From assembly GCF_002102175.1 (NCBI RefSeq), contig NZ_LQOX01000082.1, positions 1 to 64,000 on the forward strand: DNA of 64,000 bases, in the 5' to 3' direction. The notes beneath the pieces are model-generated. The model was not told the origin of the DNA and searched no databases. It saw nothing but the letters and a program-made list of their open reading frames with translations. Positions 42,805 to 54,171 of this stretch are shown piece after piece (position 1 is the first letter of the stretch; each line of letters begins with the position of its first letter). The position numbers and the translations under genes are program-made. The stretch comes from Mycobacterium gastri (GTDB lineage: Bacteria > Actinomycetota > Actinomycetes > Mycobacteriales > Mycobacteriaceae).

Positions 42805-43846
42805 GACGGTTGGTGGCCTCGTCAGCTCGCTCAGCGGAGTCCTGAGCCCGGCAATCACATCTTTCACATTGGTCTCTGTCCGGGCCGATGCGTATTTGCC
42901 CGCTTCACTCGGAAATTCAGGGTGACCACGAATGCTGCTGGTCAACGATGTCCTGTTGCGCAGCCTTGGTTGCCTGGCCCTGTTTTCGGCACACCTTGGC
43001 TTTGTTTTCGGCACGGCGATACCGCACCGTCGCTCAAAACCCCTGTGATGGAGGGCGTTCGGGGGATGTCTCACGTGCTCACCGAATCGGCTGTCATGCC
43101 GCCGGATCGAGTGTGCGGTGACGGCTTTGAGTGTGTCTGTGGGGCGGGAACATCCACGATCGGCCGCCCTGATGGCACAGTCGGCGCCGTCAGCGCACAC
43201 TCGGCGCCGTCAGCGCACAGTCGGCGCCGTCAGCGCACACTCGGCGCCGTCAGCCGCCGACCCAACCGCACCGGCACGCGATTTCCATCTCCCCACACCG
43301 GGGCGCGGCCCCATGACCGCCTTTAGCGACAAGCCAAGGTGCGCTACGAATGTGTCGCGGATAGGCGAGCGAACGAGACACCCCAAACCCGTGGAGACCG
43401 ATGTGGCTGATGGGAAAGTCGCAGTTGCGTCCTACAACTCGGGCACTACCCGAGCGCCATCCTGGGTCTGGCGCGGGGAGGTATGCACGCTTGCGCCGAC
43501 GGGCCTGGGTTTTCGCAGCACCGGGACGGCGATGGCTCAACCTCATTGGTCTGTCCGACTCCGGTGGCGTGCGGATGACCGGCCCCGCCTCGTCACTTCA
43601 TGCAAATCGGAATGTGTTTCTAAAAAGGCAAATTCGTCAAATGCCGTCCCGGGCCAACACGTAGACACGAGTGGTGTACCGATGTTGACCCGCTGGGCGT
43701 GGAAGTGCATGATGATCCTACGAAGATCACAGTTTAATAACGGCCAGATCTCTTTCGCGTCGCGCCGCCAGGAGGTGTTGCCTCCACGCGGAGAGCATCT
43801 GACAGGTCTGCTGATAGCCGAGAACCTATGAAAAGCAGGTGGCCCA
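42805..43846. other. Long intergenic region upstream of the PE_PGRS-chitinase gene
   Basis: About 1 kb with no gene I can support; open frames in it lack homology and change character along their length. It contains a repeated GTTTTCGGCAC element near 42974 and 43003 and the 20-base tandem array at 43181-43254. The last about 150 bases are less GC-rich and probably hold the promoter of the downstream gene. Confidence 0.55.
43181..43254. repeat. 20-base tandem repeat, 3.7 copies
   Basis: Unit TCGGCGCCGTCAGCGCACAC, with the last base alternating C/G (CACAC, CACAG, CACAC), followed by a partial fourth copy. Each unit contains the palindrome GGCGCC. The 20-base period is not a multiple of three, so it is not a coding repeat; it resembles a mycobacterial VNTR locus. 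Confidence 0.85.
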
Positions 43847-46276
<2,430 letters not shown>

Positions 46277-46402
46277 TCCACACTTTGACGCCGGTGGCTG
46301 AGCGGGCGGCCCCCAAGACGTGCGAAACTCCGTGAGTCGTTGTGCCGCAGGTTCTTCGGGACTCGTCCGACAGCAGCGTCAGCGTCCGTCACATCGAAGT
46401 GC

Positions 46403-47680
46403 TTACCCCGTCGGGGTGAACGTGAGATGTAGTTCGGTGAGTCCGCGCAGGATGTAGGTCGGTTCGTATCGGTAGTGGCGATTGTCCGCCGGCCCGTGCA
46501 CGGACTCGTCGGCGGCAATGTCGGCCATCCGGTCCAGGATGCGCTCGATCGAGACGCGGCCCTCCACCCGGGCAAGGGGTGCGCCGGGGCAGGAGTGAAC
46601 TCCGCGGGCAAAAGCCATGTGTTCGCGGACATTCTTTCGGTCGAGGCGGAACTCGTGCGGATTGTCGAACCTGCGCGGGTCGCGGTTGACGGCACCGGGC
46701 AACACCATCACCACCGTGCCGGCCGGGATGTGGACCCCGGCGACGGTGGTGGCCCGGCGGGCGAGCCGCGAGTCGCTCTTGACCGGGCTCTCCAGCCGCA
46801 GTGATTCCTCGATGAACGCCGGAATCAAGCTGCGGTCCTCGCGCAGCCGCTGCTGTATGCCGGGCCGGTCGACGAGCACCTGCAGCGCGGCGCTGAGCAG
46901 TTTGGCCGTCGTTTCCTGCCCGGCCGCGAAAAGGAATGTGGCCGAACGGACTACGTCAATGACATCGGGTGTGGGTCCGTCCGGATACTTCGCCGTCGCA
47001 AGCGCGGTCAGCACGTCTTCACGCGGTTCGCGGCGCCGGTCTTCGATGTAGTTGCTGAACTTCTCGTCGAGCCACTGCAGCGGGTTGGTGCCCACCGACT
47101 CGTGGTCGAGCCCGCCCACCCGCGCGCCGGGACGCTCGGCACCCAACATGACGCGAAACTCCTTGTGGTCGTCCTCCGGAACACCGAGCAGGTCGGCAAT
47201 CACCAGGGTGGCAAAGGGTTTGGAGTATTCGGTGATGAACTCACAGTGACCGTTGCTGAGGAACTCGTCGAGCTGACGGTCGGCGAGGCGCCACATGAAC
47301 TCCTCGTTCTGCTTCAGGCGGCTCGGCGTCAGCAGCCGGCTCAGCAACGACCGGGCGCGAGTGTGCTGCGGCGGATCCATGGTGACCATGTGCTCGTACA
47401 TCGGGAACTTCTCGCGGTTCTGGTCGATCTGGGCGTTGATGTCGTCGCCGTCGGGAACAAACGGCAGCGGCGGGAAAGGTCCGCCCAGTGCGACGCAATT
47501 GGAGAAGGAGTCGGTGTCCTTGTAGACCGCGGTGGCCTCGTCGTACCCGGTGACCGCGACGACGCCGTAGTGCGGTAGCCGCAGAACCGGGTTTTCACTG
47601 CGCAAGTAGTCGAAGTACGGGTAGGGGTCGGGGACCAGCGACGGGTCGGTGAAAAAGTCGATCGAATCGTAGTCGCTCAT
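46403..47680 (-). CDS. Cytochrome P450 monooxygenase
   Basis: 425 residues from ATG at 47680 (MSDYDSIDFFTDPSLVPDPYPYF). I-helix FAAGQETTAKLLS, ExxR in EESLRLESPVKSDSR, heme loop FARGVHSCPGAPLARVE with Cys364, end RGLTELHLTFTPTG. No ferredoxin gene follows it, but its close relatives in the left-end fragments (1231-1440, 2538-2765) each had one; the orphan ferredoxin at 2762 could serve it. Divergent from a TetR gene with a strong operator-like palindrome between, so it is probably the main target of that regulator. Confidence 0.9.
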   Translation of the reverse strand: MSDYDSIDFFTDPSLVPDPYPYFDYLRSENPVLRLPHYGVVAVTGYDEATAVYKDTDSFSNCVALGGPFPPLPFVPDGDDINAQIDQNREKFPMYEHMVTMDPPQHTRARSLLSRLLTPSRLKQNEEFMWRLADRQLDEFLSNGHCEFITEYSKPFATLVIADLLGVPEDDHKEFRVMLGAERPGARVGGLDHESVGTNPLQWLDEKFSNYIEDRRREPREDVLTALATAKYPDGPTPDVIDVVRSATFLFAAGQETTAKLLSAALQVLVDRPGIQQRLREDRSLIPAFIEESLRLESPVKSDSRLARRATTVAGVHIPAGTVVMVLPGAVNRDPRRFDNPHEFRLDRKNVREHMAFARGVHSCPGAPLARVEGRVSIERILDRMADIAADESVHGPADNRHYRYEPTYILRGLTELHLTFTPTG

Positions 47681-47760
47681 GTCGCGCGTGCCTCCCGCAG
47701 CTGGCGTTTGCCGTATGGGCCGTCGGCGGCGATAGCTTCGGCCGCCCGAATCCGACGATG

Positions 47761-47780
47761 TGCTGAGCACCTGCTTAGCA
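47761..47780. promoter_or_regulatory. Imperfect palindrome TGCTGAGCACCTGCTTAGCA
   Basis: Symmetric TGCTnAGCA-nn-TGCTnAGCA element in the divergent promoter of the P450 (start 47680) and the TetR gene (start 47882). A 16/20 match occurs at 24474-24493. Likely operator of the adjacent TetR. Confidence 0.6.
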
Positions 47781-47881
47781 TGGCGGTAATGTCGTGGTCA
47801 AGGCGGCCCGCCCGTCGCTACGCCGACGCCGCTACGATCTGCGTGGTTGACGTCGAGGTATCGAAAATACGGAGTGAGGGC

Positions 47882-48481
47882 ATGACATCGGCTCGCCGGA
47901 TCGGAGCGCCGGACGCGAAGAATCGCGGCCTGCTGCTTGACGCGGCCGAGCAATTGATGCTCGAAGAGGGCTATGCGGCAGTGACTTCGCGCCGTCTGGC
48001 GGGTAAGGCCGGGTTGAAGCCGCAATTGGTGCACTACTACTTCCGCACCATGGATGACTTGTTCCTGGAAGTGTTTCGCCGCCGCGCCGAAGCCGGTCTG
48101 CGGGTTCAGGACCGAGCGCTCGAGTCGCCGCAGCCGCTGTGGGCGCTGTGGCGGTTCGGCACCGAGCCCGGATTCGCAAAGATGACAATGGAATTCATGG
48201 CGCTGGCGAACCATCGTAAGGCGATGCGATCGGAAATCGCTTACTACGCCGAACGTTTCCGCGAACGGCAGCGGGTGGCGTTGACGGCCGCGCTGCAGCG
48301 CTACCATGTCGACACCCGGGACGTGCCGCCGGTGGTGTGGACGGTCCTGATGACCAGTATTTCGCGATTTCTGGTGATCGAGCAGGGGCTCGGCATGTCG
48401 GGCGGACATGCCGAAACGGTGGAAGTGGTCGAGCGCTACCTGCGCCGTCTGGAGGGTGAGCCACCACCAGTCGAGGGGTGA
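47882..48481 (+). CDS. TetR-family transcriptional regulator
   Basis: 199 residues from ATG at 47882; the longer in-frame reading upstream crosses the probable operator and is not protein-like. HTH: VTSRRLAGKAGLKPQLVHYYFRTMDDLFLEVF. The C-terminal domain has a long helix (AYYAERFRERQRVALTAALQRY). Divergent from a P450. It is a candidate regulator of the P450 and, through the shared motif at 24474, of the SDR/aldehyde dehydrogenase operons; whether it also binds the GAGAAT palindromes is unknown. Confidence 0.88.
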   Translation: MTSARRIGAPDAKNRGLLLDAAEQLMLEEGYAAVTSRRLAGKAGLKPQLVHYYFRTMDDLFLEVFRRRAEAGLRVQDRALESPQPLWALWRFGTEPGFAKMTMEFMALANHRKAMRSEIAYYAERFRERQRVALTAALQRYHVDTRDVPPVVWTVLMTSISRFLVIEQGLGMSGGHAETVEVVERYLRRLEGEPPPVEG

Positions 48482-48496
48482 CGCAGTTGCGCCGAG

Positions 48497-48922
48497 TCAC
48501 CAGTTGCGCAGCGAACAGAGCACGCCACGGGGGCCGTCCTTGGCGACGACGACGACGCCGTCCACAGCCAGATCGCAATGAAACATCGGTGTGCCCGGTT
48601 CCGGGCCGGTGCTGGCGGTGACCATTGCCCACTGGTCGGGGTTGGCCAGCATGACCTGCATGGTCCACGGCCTGCCCGGAGCGATATCGGCCTGGATGTT
48701 CGGCGTGAACTGATAGGGGTTGTGGCTGTAGTCGGAAAAGACGGCAGGATCCTGGTCCTGGTAATAGATGTCGGCGTAGATCGGGCTCTTCGCCGAGATG
48801 GTGTACCGGACCTGGTGCATGGGTGTGTCGTCGGCGTATGACCGGCCGGTGCTTGCCATCAGACCCGTGCCCGCCACCAAAACCGCCAAGCCGAAACCCA
48901 GCTGCCGTCTTGTCGTGGTCAT
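48497..48922 (-). CDS. Exported protein, possibly MmpS-like
   Basis: 141 residues from ATG at 48922 (MTTTRRQLGFGLAVLVAGTGLMAS), a Tat-like or Sec signal peptide. The mature domain (VRYTISAKSPIYADIYYQDQ, then FHCDLAVDGVVVVAKDGPRGVLC with two Cys) has the order of strands and Cys seen in MmpS lipid-transport accessory proteins, but without an MmpL partner nearby. The resemblance is by eye only. Overlaps the stop of the enoyl-CoA hydratase gene by four bases, so it belongs to its operon. Confidence 0.65.
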   Translation of the reverse strand: MTTTRRQLGFGLAVLVAGTGLMASTGRSYADDTPMHQVRYTISAKSPIYADIYYQDQDPAVFSDYSHNPYQFTPNIQADIAPGRPWTMQVMLANPDQWAMVTASTGPEPGTPMFHCDLAVDGVVVVAKDGPRGVLCSLRNW

Positions 48923-49683
48923 GTCCCGCCTCCAGCTGGCCGGCGGGGACCCGACGTGCGGTTCATCACCCGAGCCGCGGCCTGCCAATGAGCCTCCGCC
49001 ACCCACAGTCGTGCAAAGGATGCTATCGCCTCATCAGCCGAAACGCCGCCGATTACCCGCTTGATCTCGGTGGCCGGGTGGCGGGCCAGGGCTGCGGCAA
49101 CCGATCGCCACCCACGATCCGGTGTGTCGAACGAGGCGCGGGGCAGCACCAGATCCACCAGGCCGATGCGTTCGGCCTCGACGGCGTCGAGCGCCGTTCC
49201 GGTGCCCGCCAGCAGCAGCGCCTTGCTCTTTCCGACCAGCGCGGCCAGTCGCTCGGCGCCGCCCCAGGCCGGCATGATCTCCAGCTCCACCTGATTGAAC
49301 GCGATCTTGATGTCGTCGGCGGCAATCCGGATGTCTGCGGCGACGGCCACCTCGGCGCCACCGCCGAAGGCGTGGCCGTTCAGCACGGCGATCACCGGAG
49401 CCGGAAAAGCCGCGAGCTGGTCGCAGATGGAGCGCATCCGCTTCGCCATCGCCGCGGCGTCCTCCTCGGTTCGCAGCGAGCTCAGCTCCTTGAGGTCACC
49501 GCCGGACACGAAGGCCCGCTCCCCGGCGCCCCTGATCACCAGCGCTCGCGCGCCCGCCGCCGCCTCGAGTGCCGCCTCCAGCTGGTCCATGGTGTCCGGC
49601 GCGATGGCATTGCGCGCGTGCGGGCGGTCGATGGTGAGTACCGCCAACCCGTTACCCGACTTGTCGAACTCGAGGTCCACCAT
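48919..49683 (-). CDS. Enoyl-CoA hydratase/isomerase (crotonase family)
   Basis: 254 residues. Oxyanion hole ERAFVSGGDLKEL and NGHAFGGGAEVAVAADIRIA (first catalytic Glu position kept, GGGAE). In the second catalytic segment FNQVELEIMPAWGG, the usual P-E is N-Q or shifted to the next Glu, so classical hydratase activity is uncertain and isomerase or other crotonase chemistry is possible. An operator-like site lies about 50 bases upstream. Followed by the exported protein in overlap. Confidence 0.85.
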   Translation of the reverse strand: MVDLEFDKSGNGLAVLTIDRPHARNAIAPDTMDQLEAALEAAAGARALVIRGAGERAFVSGGDLKELSSLRTEEDAAAMAKRMRSICDQLAAFPAPVIAVLNGHAFGGGAEVAVAADIRIAADDIKIAFNQVELEIMPAWGGAERLAALVGKSKALLLAGTGTALDAVEAERIGLVDLVLPRASFDTPDRGWRSVAAALARHPATEIKRVIGGVSADEAIASFARLWVAEAHWQAAARVMNRTSGPRRPAGGGT

Positions 49684-49731
49684 GCGTCAGTGCTTCCGGG
49701 ACGAGCGGCGATATTGGCATTCTCTTGCTTG

Positions 49732-49746
49732 GAGAATAGCATCATC
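49732..49746. promoter_or_regulatory. Operator-like GAGAATAGCATCATC
   Basis: Left half of GAGAAT-N3-ATTCTC perfect, right half with two changes, 49 bases before the crotonase start and 45 bases before the lipoprotein start on the other strand. An ATTCTC half-site also lies at 49720-49725. Confidence 0.45.
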
Positions 49747-49790
49747 GCTAGGGCTCGGGACTTCCATCGCACAGCATCCGGGGTGGCCAA

Positions 49791-50219
49791 GTGCAGCACC
49801 GAATCGGGGCAGTGAGCACAGCGGCCGTAGCGGCACTGTCGGTAGCCGTTCTCGGGGCCTGCGGCGCGCCGTCGGCCGCTCGTATCTCCAGCACGGCAAC
49901 CGTGCGCGTCAACGGCAACGAGGTGCGGCCCCACCTGGTCAGGTGCGTCCAGTTGGAGTGGTACCGGACGATCGAGGTCGGCGATGGCGAATCCGGGGCG
50001 ACGGTGGTCATCGATCAATGGGCCGAATCGATTACCGCCAAGGCGGTCCGCATCCGCAATCTCGCCGGTTTCACCGGCGGGTTCTCCGAAGGCGACGGCG
50101 GCGACGCCCACACCAGTTTCGGCGACAACACGTTCACCGTCAGCGGCACCGCCGACGGCTTCGACACCGCCACCAACCAACCGGCTACCGCCGAGTTCCG
50201 GATCGCCGCGCGCTGCTGA
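49791..50219 (+). CDS. LpqH (19-kDa antigen)-like lipoprotein
   Basis: 142 residues from GTG: signal AAVAALSVAVLGAC with lipobox LGAC, then a mature beta-rich domain (RVNGNEVRPHLVRCVQLEWYRTIEVGD) and a final C (RIAARC), the two Cys likely paired. Pattern and length are those of the mycobacterial LpqH/19-kDa lipoprotein family, which are surface glycolipoproteins and TLR2 ligands in M. tuberculosis. No operon partner; divergent from the crotonase gene. Confidence 0.85.
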   Translation: MQHRIGAVSTAAVAALSVAVLGACGAPSAARISSTATVRVNGNEVRPHLVRCVQLEWYRTIEVGDGESGATVVIDQWAESITAKAVRIRNLAGFTGGFSEGDGGDAHTSFGDNTFTVSGTADGFDTATNQPATAEFRIAARC

Positions 50220-50264
50220 CGCCCACGGCTGAAACCCGCTGCCCGTTGCGGCGAACCCGATGAA

Positions 50265-50279
50265 GAGAATACTATTCTC
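50265..50279. promoter_or_regulatory. Perfect operator palindrome GAGAATACTATTCTC
   Basis: Perfect 15-base palindrome ending 22 bases before the amidohydrolase ATG at 50302, so it overlaps the likely promoter or leader. One of the two perfect copies in the window. Confidence 0.65.
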
Positions 50280-50301
50280 GTAAATCGCGAAGGAGGATTT
50301 C

Positions 50302-51483
50302 ATGTCGTCGGGCGCGCTGTCGTATCCGTTGTTCGATGCCGACAATCATCTCTACGAGACCGAGGAATCGCTGACCAAGTACCTGCCCAAGCAGTACCAA
50401 AACGTGATCCAGTACGTCCAAGTCAAGGGGCGCACCAAGATCGCGATACGCGGCCATATCAGCGACTACATCCCCAATCCCACCTTCGAGGTGGTCGCCA
50501 GGCCGGGGGCGATGGAGGAGTACTTCAGGGTGGGAAACCCGGAGGGCAAGAGCCGCCGGGAGATCTTCGGCGAACCGATGCGGTCGATCCCGGCTTTTCG
50601 CGAACCCGGCCCGCGGCTGGAGCTGATGAACGAATTGGGCGTCGACCGCAGTTTGATGTTCCCGACATTGGCCAGCCTCATCGAAGAACGCATGCGCGAC
50701 GACCCGCTGCTCATCCATGTGGTCGTCCACGCGCTGAACCAGTGGCTGGACGAAGTGTGGGGCTTCAACTACCAAAACCGCATTTTCACGGTGCCGGTGA
50801 TCAGCCTGCCGATCGTGGAGAAGGCGATCGAAGAGCTGGACTGGGTGGTGCGACGCGGCGCCCGGGCGGTTTTGGTGCGGCCGGCCCCGGTTCCGGGGTA
50901 CCGCGGCCCCAGGTCGTTCGCGCTGCCGGAGTTCGACCCGTTCTGGCGGCGTTGCGTCGAGCACGACGTGCTGGTGGCCATGCACTCCTCGGACAGCGGC
51001 TACGCCCGCTATACCGCGGAGTGGGACGGCGGCGACAAAGAGATGCTGCCCTTCCAGACCAACGCGTTCGCCATGCTCAACGAGTGGCGTCCGGTGCAGG
51101 ATGCGGTGGCGTCCTGGGTGATTCACGGTGCGTTGTACCGCTTGCCGCAACTCAAGGTCGCGATCATCGAAGCCGGGTCGAAGTGGTTGTTCCCGCTGCT
51201 GGAACAGCTGGCCGACGTCTACAAGAAAACACCGGAAAGCTTCCCCGGCGGCGACCCGGTCGACGAGATCAAGAACCGCATCCACATCAGTCCGTTCTAC
51301 GAGGACGGGATCCGGGACCTCGTCGACCTGATCGGTGTGGACCATGTCCTCTACGGCTCGGACTACCCGCATCCGGAAGGGCTCGCCGCACCCCGGCATT
51401 ACGCCGATGCGCTGCAGTACCTCAGCGTCGACGACCAGGCAAAGATCATGGGCGGCAACCTGTCTCGGCTCGTGTCGGTATGA
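50302..51483 (+). CDS. Amidohydrolase-2 family hydrolase/decarboxylase
   Basis: 393 residues; ATG after AAGGAGG. N-terminal metal motif D12-A-D14-N-H16 (FDADNHLYE), central MHSSDSGYARY, IIEAGSKWLFPLLEQL, and C-terminal LYGSDYPHPEGL with the catalytic Asp. Family members act on cyclic acids and ring-cleavage products. Overlaps the FadD gene by four bases, so CoA activation and this step are coupled. Paralogous to, but clearly distinct from, the pair at 12359-14629. Confidence 0.87.
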   Translation: MSSGALSYPLFDADNHLYETEESLTKYLPKQYQNVIQYVQVKGRTKIAIRGHISDYIPNPTFEVVARPGAMEEYFRVGNPEGKSRREIFGEPMRSIPAFREPGPRLELMNELGVDRSLMFPTLASLIEERMRDDPLLIHVVVHALNQWLDEVWGFNYQNRIFTVPVISLPIVEKAIEELDWVVRRGARAVLVRPAPVPGYRGPRSFALPEFDPFWRRCVEHDVLVAMHSSDSGYARYTAEWDGGDKEMLPFQTNAFAMLNEWRPVQDAVASWVIHGALYRLPQLKVAIIEAGSKWLFPLLEQLADVYKKTPESFPGGDPVDEIKNRIHISPFYEDGIRDLVDLIGVDHVLYGSDYPHPEGLAAPRHYADALQYLSVDDQAKIMGGNLSRLVSV

Positions 51484-52940
51484 CGCAGTCGGCGCGGCGG
51501 CGCCGGGACGAACCAGCATGGGAAACCATCCCCGAGATGGTCGGCAGCGCAGCGGACCGGTTCGGCGACGCCGAAGCCGTCGTCGACGGGCCGCTGCGGC
51601 TCACATTCACCGAGTTGGCCGATCGGGTGCGCCGGGCCGCAGGTGCCTTCGCCGCGACCGGAATCGACAAAGGTGATCGGGTTGCGATCTGGGCACCCAA
51701 CTCGGCGGAATGGATCATCGCCGCGTTCGGGCTGCTGACCGCCGGCGGCGTGCTGGTTCCGGTCAACACCCGATTCAAGGCAGCCGAGGCGGCCGACATC
51801 ATCGGACGCAGCGGCGCCAAGGCCGTGCTCGTCGAGCAGGGTTTTCTGGGGCTGGATTTCGCTGTCCCGAACGCCATCCCGGTGATCGACGTGAAGTCCG
51901 GATTCCTCGACAGCGGCAAGCCGTTCGAGCGCGCGGTCAGTGGCTCAGACGTCGCCGACATCGTCTACACCTCGGGAACCACCGGGCGGCCCAAGGGCGT
52001 GATGATGGACCACGCTCAAACGTTGCGGCACTACGCGGAGTGGTGCGATCGTGCCGACTTGCGCTGCGGCGACCGCTATCTCATCGTCAACCCGTTCTTT
52101 CATATCTTCGGGTACAAGGCGGGCTGCATCGCGTCGCTGATCCGGGGCGCCACGATTGTTCCGGTACCTGTTTTCGACATTGACCGGGTGCTGGAATTGA
52201 TTGAACGGGAACGGATTACGATGCTCCCCGGACCGCCGACCCTGTACCACTCGCTGTTGGGCCACCAAGGCGAGCGAGATTTGTCGTCGTTGCGCGCGGG
52301 GGTGACCGGCGCTGCCGACATTGCGGTGGAGCTGATCCGGCGGGTGCGCACCGAGCTGCCCTTCCAGACCCTCATGACCGGTTACGGCCTGACCGAGGCG
52401 GGCACGGTGACGCTGTCGCGGCCCGAGGATTCGTTCGAGGACATCGCGACCACCGCCGGCGTTCCGTGCGACGGGATCGAGGTCGGCATCGGCGACGACG
52501 GCGAGATCCTGGTGCGCGGGTACAACGTGATGAAGGGCTATCTCGACGACCCGGTCGCCACCACCGAGGCCATCGACGACCAGGGCTGGCTGCACACCGG
52601 GGATCTGGGCAACCTGGACGAGGCGGGTCGGCTGCGCGTCGTCGGCCGCAAGAAGGACATGTTCATCGTGGGCGGCTTCAACGCCTATCCCGCTGAGATC
52701 GAAGGCTTCCTGCTCGAGCACGAGGCGGTCGCTGAGGCCGCCGTGGTCGGTGTATCCGACGACCGGCTCGGGCAGGTGGGCAAGGCGTTCGTGGTCCGCA
52801 AAGGTGTTGTCAGCGCTGACGAATTGATCAGCTGGTGCCGGGAGCGAATGGCGGGGTTCAAGGTGCCGCGCTGGGTGCAGTTTGTCGACGCGCTTCCGCT
52901 CAATGCCACCGGCAAGGTGGTCAAAGACCGGCTGCGTTGA
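51480..52940 (+). CDS. Acyl-CoA synthetase (FadD type, AMP-forming)
   Basis: 486 residues from ATG at 51480. AMP-binding P-loop YTSGTTGRPKGVMMDH, TGYGLTEAGTV, HTGDLGNLDEAGRLRVVGRKKDM (hinge) and the catalytic Lys near the end in PLNATGKVVKDRL. Activates a carboxylic acid to its CoA ester. Shorter than long-chain FadDs, so medium-chain, aromatic or alicyclic acids are likelier substrates. Second gene of the amidohydrolase-fadD operon. Confidence 0.92.
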   Translation: MTQSARRRRDEPAWETIPEMVGSAADRFGDAEAVVDGPLRLTFTELADRVRRAAGAFAATGIDKGDRVAIWAPNSAEWIIAAFGLLTAGGVLVPVNTRFKAAEAADIIGRSGAKAVLVEQGFLGLDFAVPNAIPVIDVKSGFLDSGKPFERAVSGSDVADIVYTSGTTGRPKGVMMDHAQTLRHYAEWCDRADLRCGDRYLIVNPFFHIFGYKAGCIASLIRGATIVPVPVFDIDRVLELIERERITMLPGPPTLYHSLLGHQGERDLSSLRAGVTGAADIAVELIRRVRTELPFQTLMTGYGLTEAGTVTLSRPEDSFEDIATTAGVPCDGIEVGIGDDGEILVRGYNVMKGYLDDPVATTEAIDDQGWLHTGDLGNLDEAGRLRVVGRKKDMFIVGGFNAYPAEIEGFLLEHEAVAEAAVVGVSDDRLGQVGKAFVVRKGVVSADELISWCRERMAGFKVPRWVQFVDALPLNATGKVVKDRLR

Positions 52941-53286
52941 GCCCGGTGTCGGCGGCGAGACGTGTCGGCGGGTCTCGACCGGGCTGCAAGCAGGCGCGAT
53001 GTGCGCAGTTTGAGAATGCTATTTCCGCTGAATGTAAGATTGTTTGGCCGTGGCTGCGCCGTGACCTCGGGGTGGAAGGTGATGACTTGGTTCTCCAAGA
53101 CCCGGCGATGCCGAGGAGCCGGCGCCCGCACCCGATCGGTGACCGCAACGTCGGCCCGGGTGCTCGCGTGATGTCGGCATTGCCTAGTAGTGTTGCGCAA
53201 CAGCGAGGTCTGGCCACTGGCGGACCAGGGGTAGAGGAGATCCGCGTTGAGTTACCCGAGCAGTCGTCCCGTCGGGCCGGTGAATC
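52941..53286. other. Intergenic region between fadD and the second Mam pair
   Basis: 346 bases with no convincing gene; short plus-strand frames lack homology. Contains a degenerate operator (GAGAATGCTATTTCC, 53012-53026), implying that the Mam pair has its own promoter within the same regulon. Confidence 0.5.
53012..53026. promoter_or_regulatory. Operator-like GAGAATGCTATTTCC
   Basis: First 12 bases identical to the perfect copy at 19872 (GAGAATGCTATT), with the last three changed (TCC for CTC). About 260 bases upstream of the Mam gene at 53287. Confidence 0.45.
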
Positions 53287-54171
53287 ATGAGCGCCGCCAG
53301 CAACCAAAACGCCGCTGACGCGAGATCGGTTCTGGTGAGCGACAACGAAACCGCAAGCACCGCAGCGAAATTGCGGGCATTGGCCGAACAGGCCGAGGCT
53401 GAGGCCGCCGAAGCCGAAGCCCTGGCCGCCGCCGCCCGCGCCCGGGCCCGGGCAATTCAGTTGCGCCGCCGGGCCGAAGACGCCGAAGCCGCGGAAGAAG
53501 GACCGGTCACCGAAGAAGTCGACGCGGAGGTGTCCGAAGGCGAGCCAGACGATTCCGAGCCCACCGTGGTATCCGAAACCGTCGAGGCCGACCGTGATTC
53601 GGACGTCGGGGTCGAGGTTGAGGACGGCGATGTCGATGTGTCCGCCGATGCCGACGAGACGCCGGCAGGGCGCCGGCTGCGTCTCACCCGGTCTGCCGTT
53701 GCCGCTGCGCTAGCCATCGTCGTCATTCTGGCCGCGGTGGCGGGCAGTCTGTATATGGTTGTGCAGCATCGCGATGCCACCCGCCACCGGGACCGAGTGG
53801 CGGAGTTCGCCGCAGCGGCGCGACAGGGCGTCGTGACGTTGACATCGCTGGACTTCACCAACGCCAAGCAGGGTGTGCAGCGCATCCTGGACAACTCCAC
53901 CGGGACGTTCCGCGACGATATGGCAAAGGTGGCAGACGATTTCATCAAGGTGGTCGAACAGTCGAAGGTGGTCGAGCAGGGCACCGTGCAGGCCGTCGCC
54001 GTCGACGTGGGCACCATGACCGACGACTCGGCGGTGGTGCTGGTCGCCTCGACGTCCGAAGTCACCAATGCCGCCGGGGCCAAGCAGGATCCTCGCAAGT
54101 TCCGGCTGATCGTGACCATCACCCGCGACGGTGGCCAGCTCAAGATGTCGAAAGTCGAGTTCGTGCCATGA
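53287..54171 (+). CDS. Mce-associated membrane protein (long type, coiled coil)
   Basis: 294 residues. An Ala/Glu-rich coiled coil ([21 protein letters not shown]) and an acidic stretch (about residues 60-120) precede one transmembrane segment ([23 protein letters not shown]) and an NTF2-like extracytoplasmic domain ([21 protein letters not shown]). Paralogue of the Mam at 38435-39196 but with a longer acidic cytoplasmic arm. Overlaps the short Mam by four bases. Confidence 0.86.
   Translation: MSAASNQNAADARSVLVSDNETASTAAKLRALAEQAEAEAAEAEALAAAARARARAIQLRRRAEDAEAAEEGPVTEEVDAEVSEGEPDDSEPTVVSETVEADRDSDVGVEVEDGDVDVSADADETPAGRRLRLTRSAVAAALAIVVILAAVAGSLYMVVQHRDATRHRDRVAEFAAAARQGVVTLTSLDFTNAKQGVQRILDNSTGTFRDDMAKVADDFIKVVEQSKVVEQGTVQAVAVDVGTMTDDSAVVLVASTSEVTNAAGAKQDPRKFRLIVTITRDGGQLKMSKVEFVP

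Noticed and set aside
43181..43254. CRISPR array
   Set aside because: Units are directly adjacent 20-mers without spacers; a simple tandem repeat.
42922..43831. Coding frames in the region upstream of the PE_PGRS-chitinase gene
   Set aside because: They run across the 20-base repeat, have no recognisable motif and lack a plausible ribosome site, so I treat the region as non-coding.
50742..51479. N-terminal extension of the acyl-CoA synthetase (732-codon reading)
   Set aside because: The first 246 codons are an out-of-frame reading of the amidohydrolase; the ATG at 51480 overlaps its stop as in a coupled operon.
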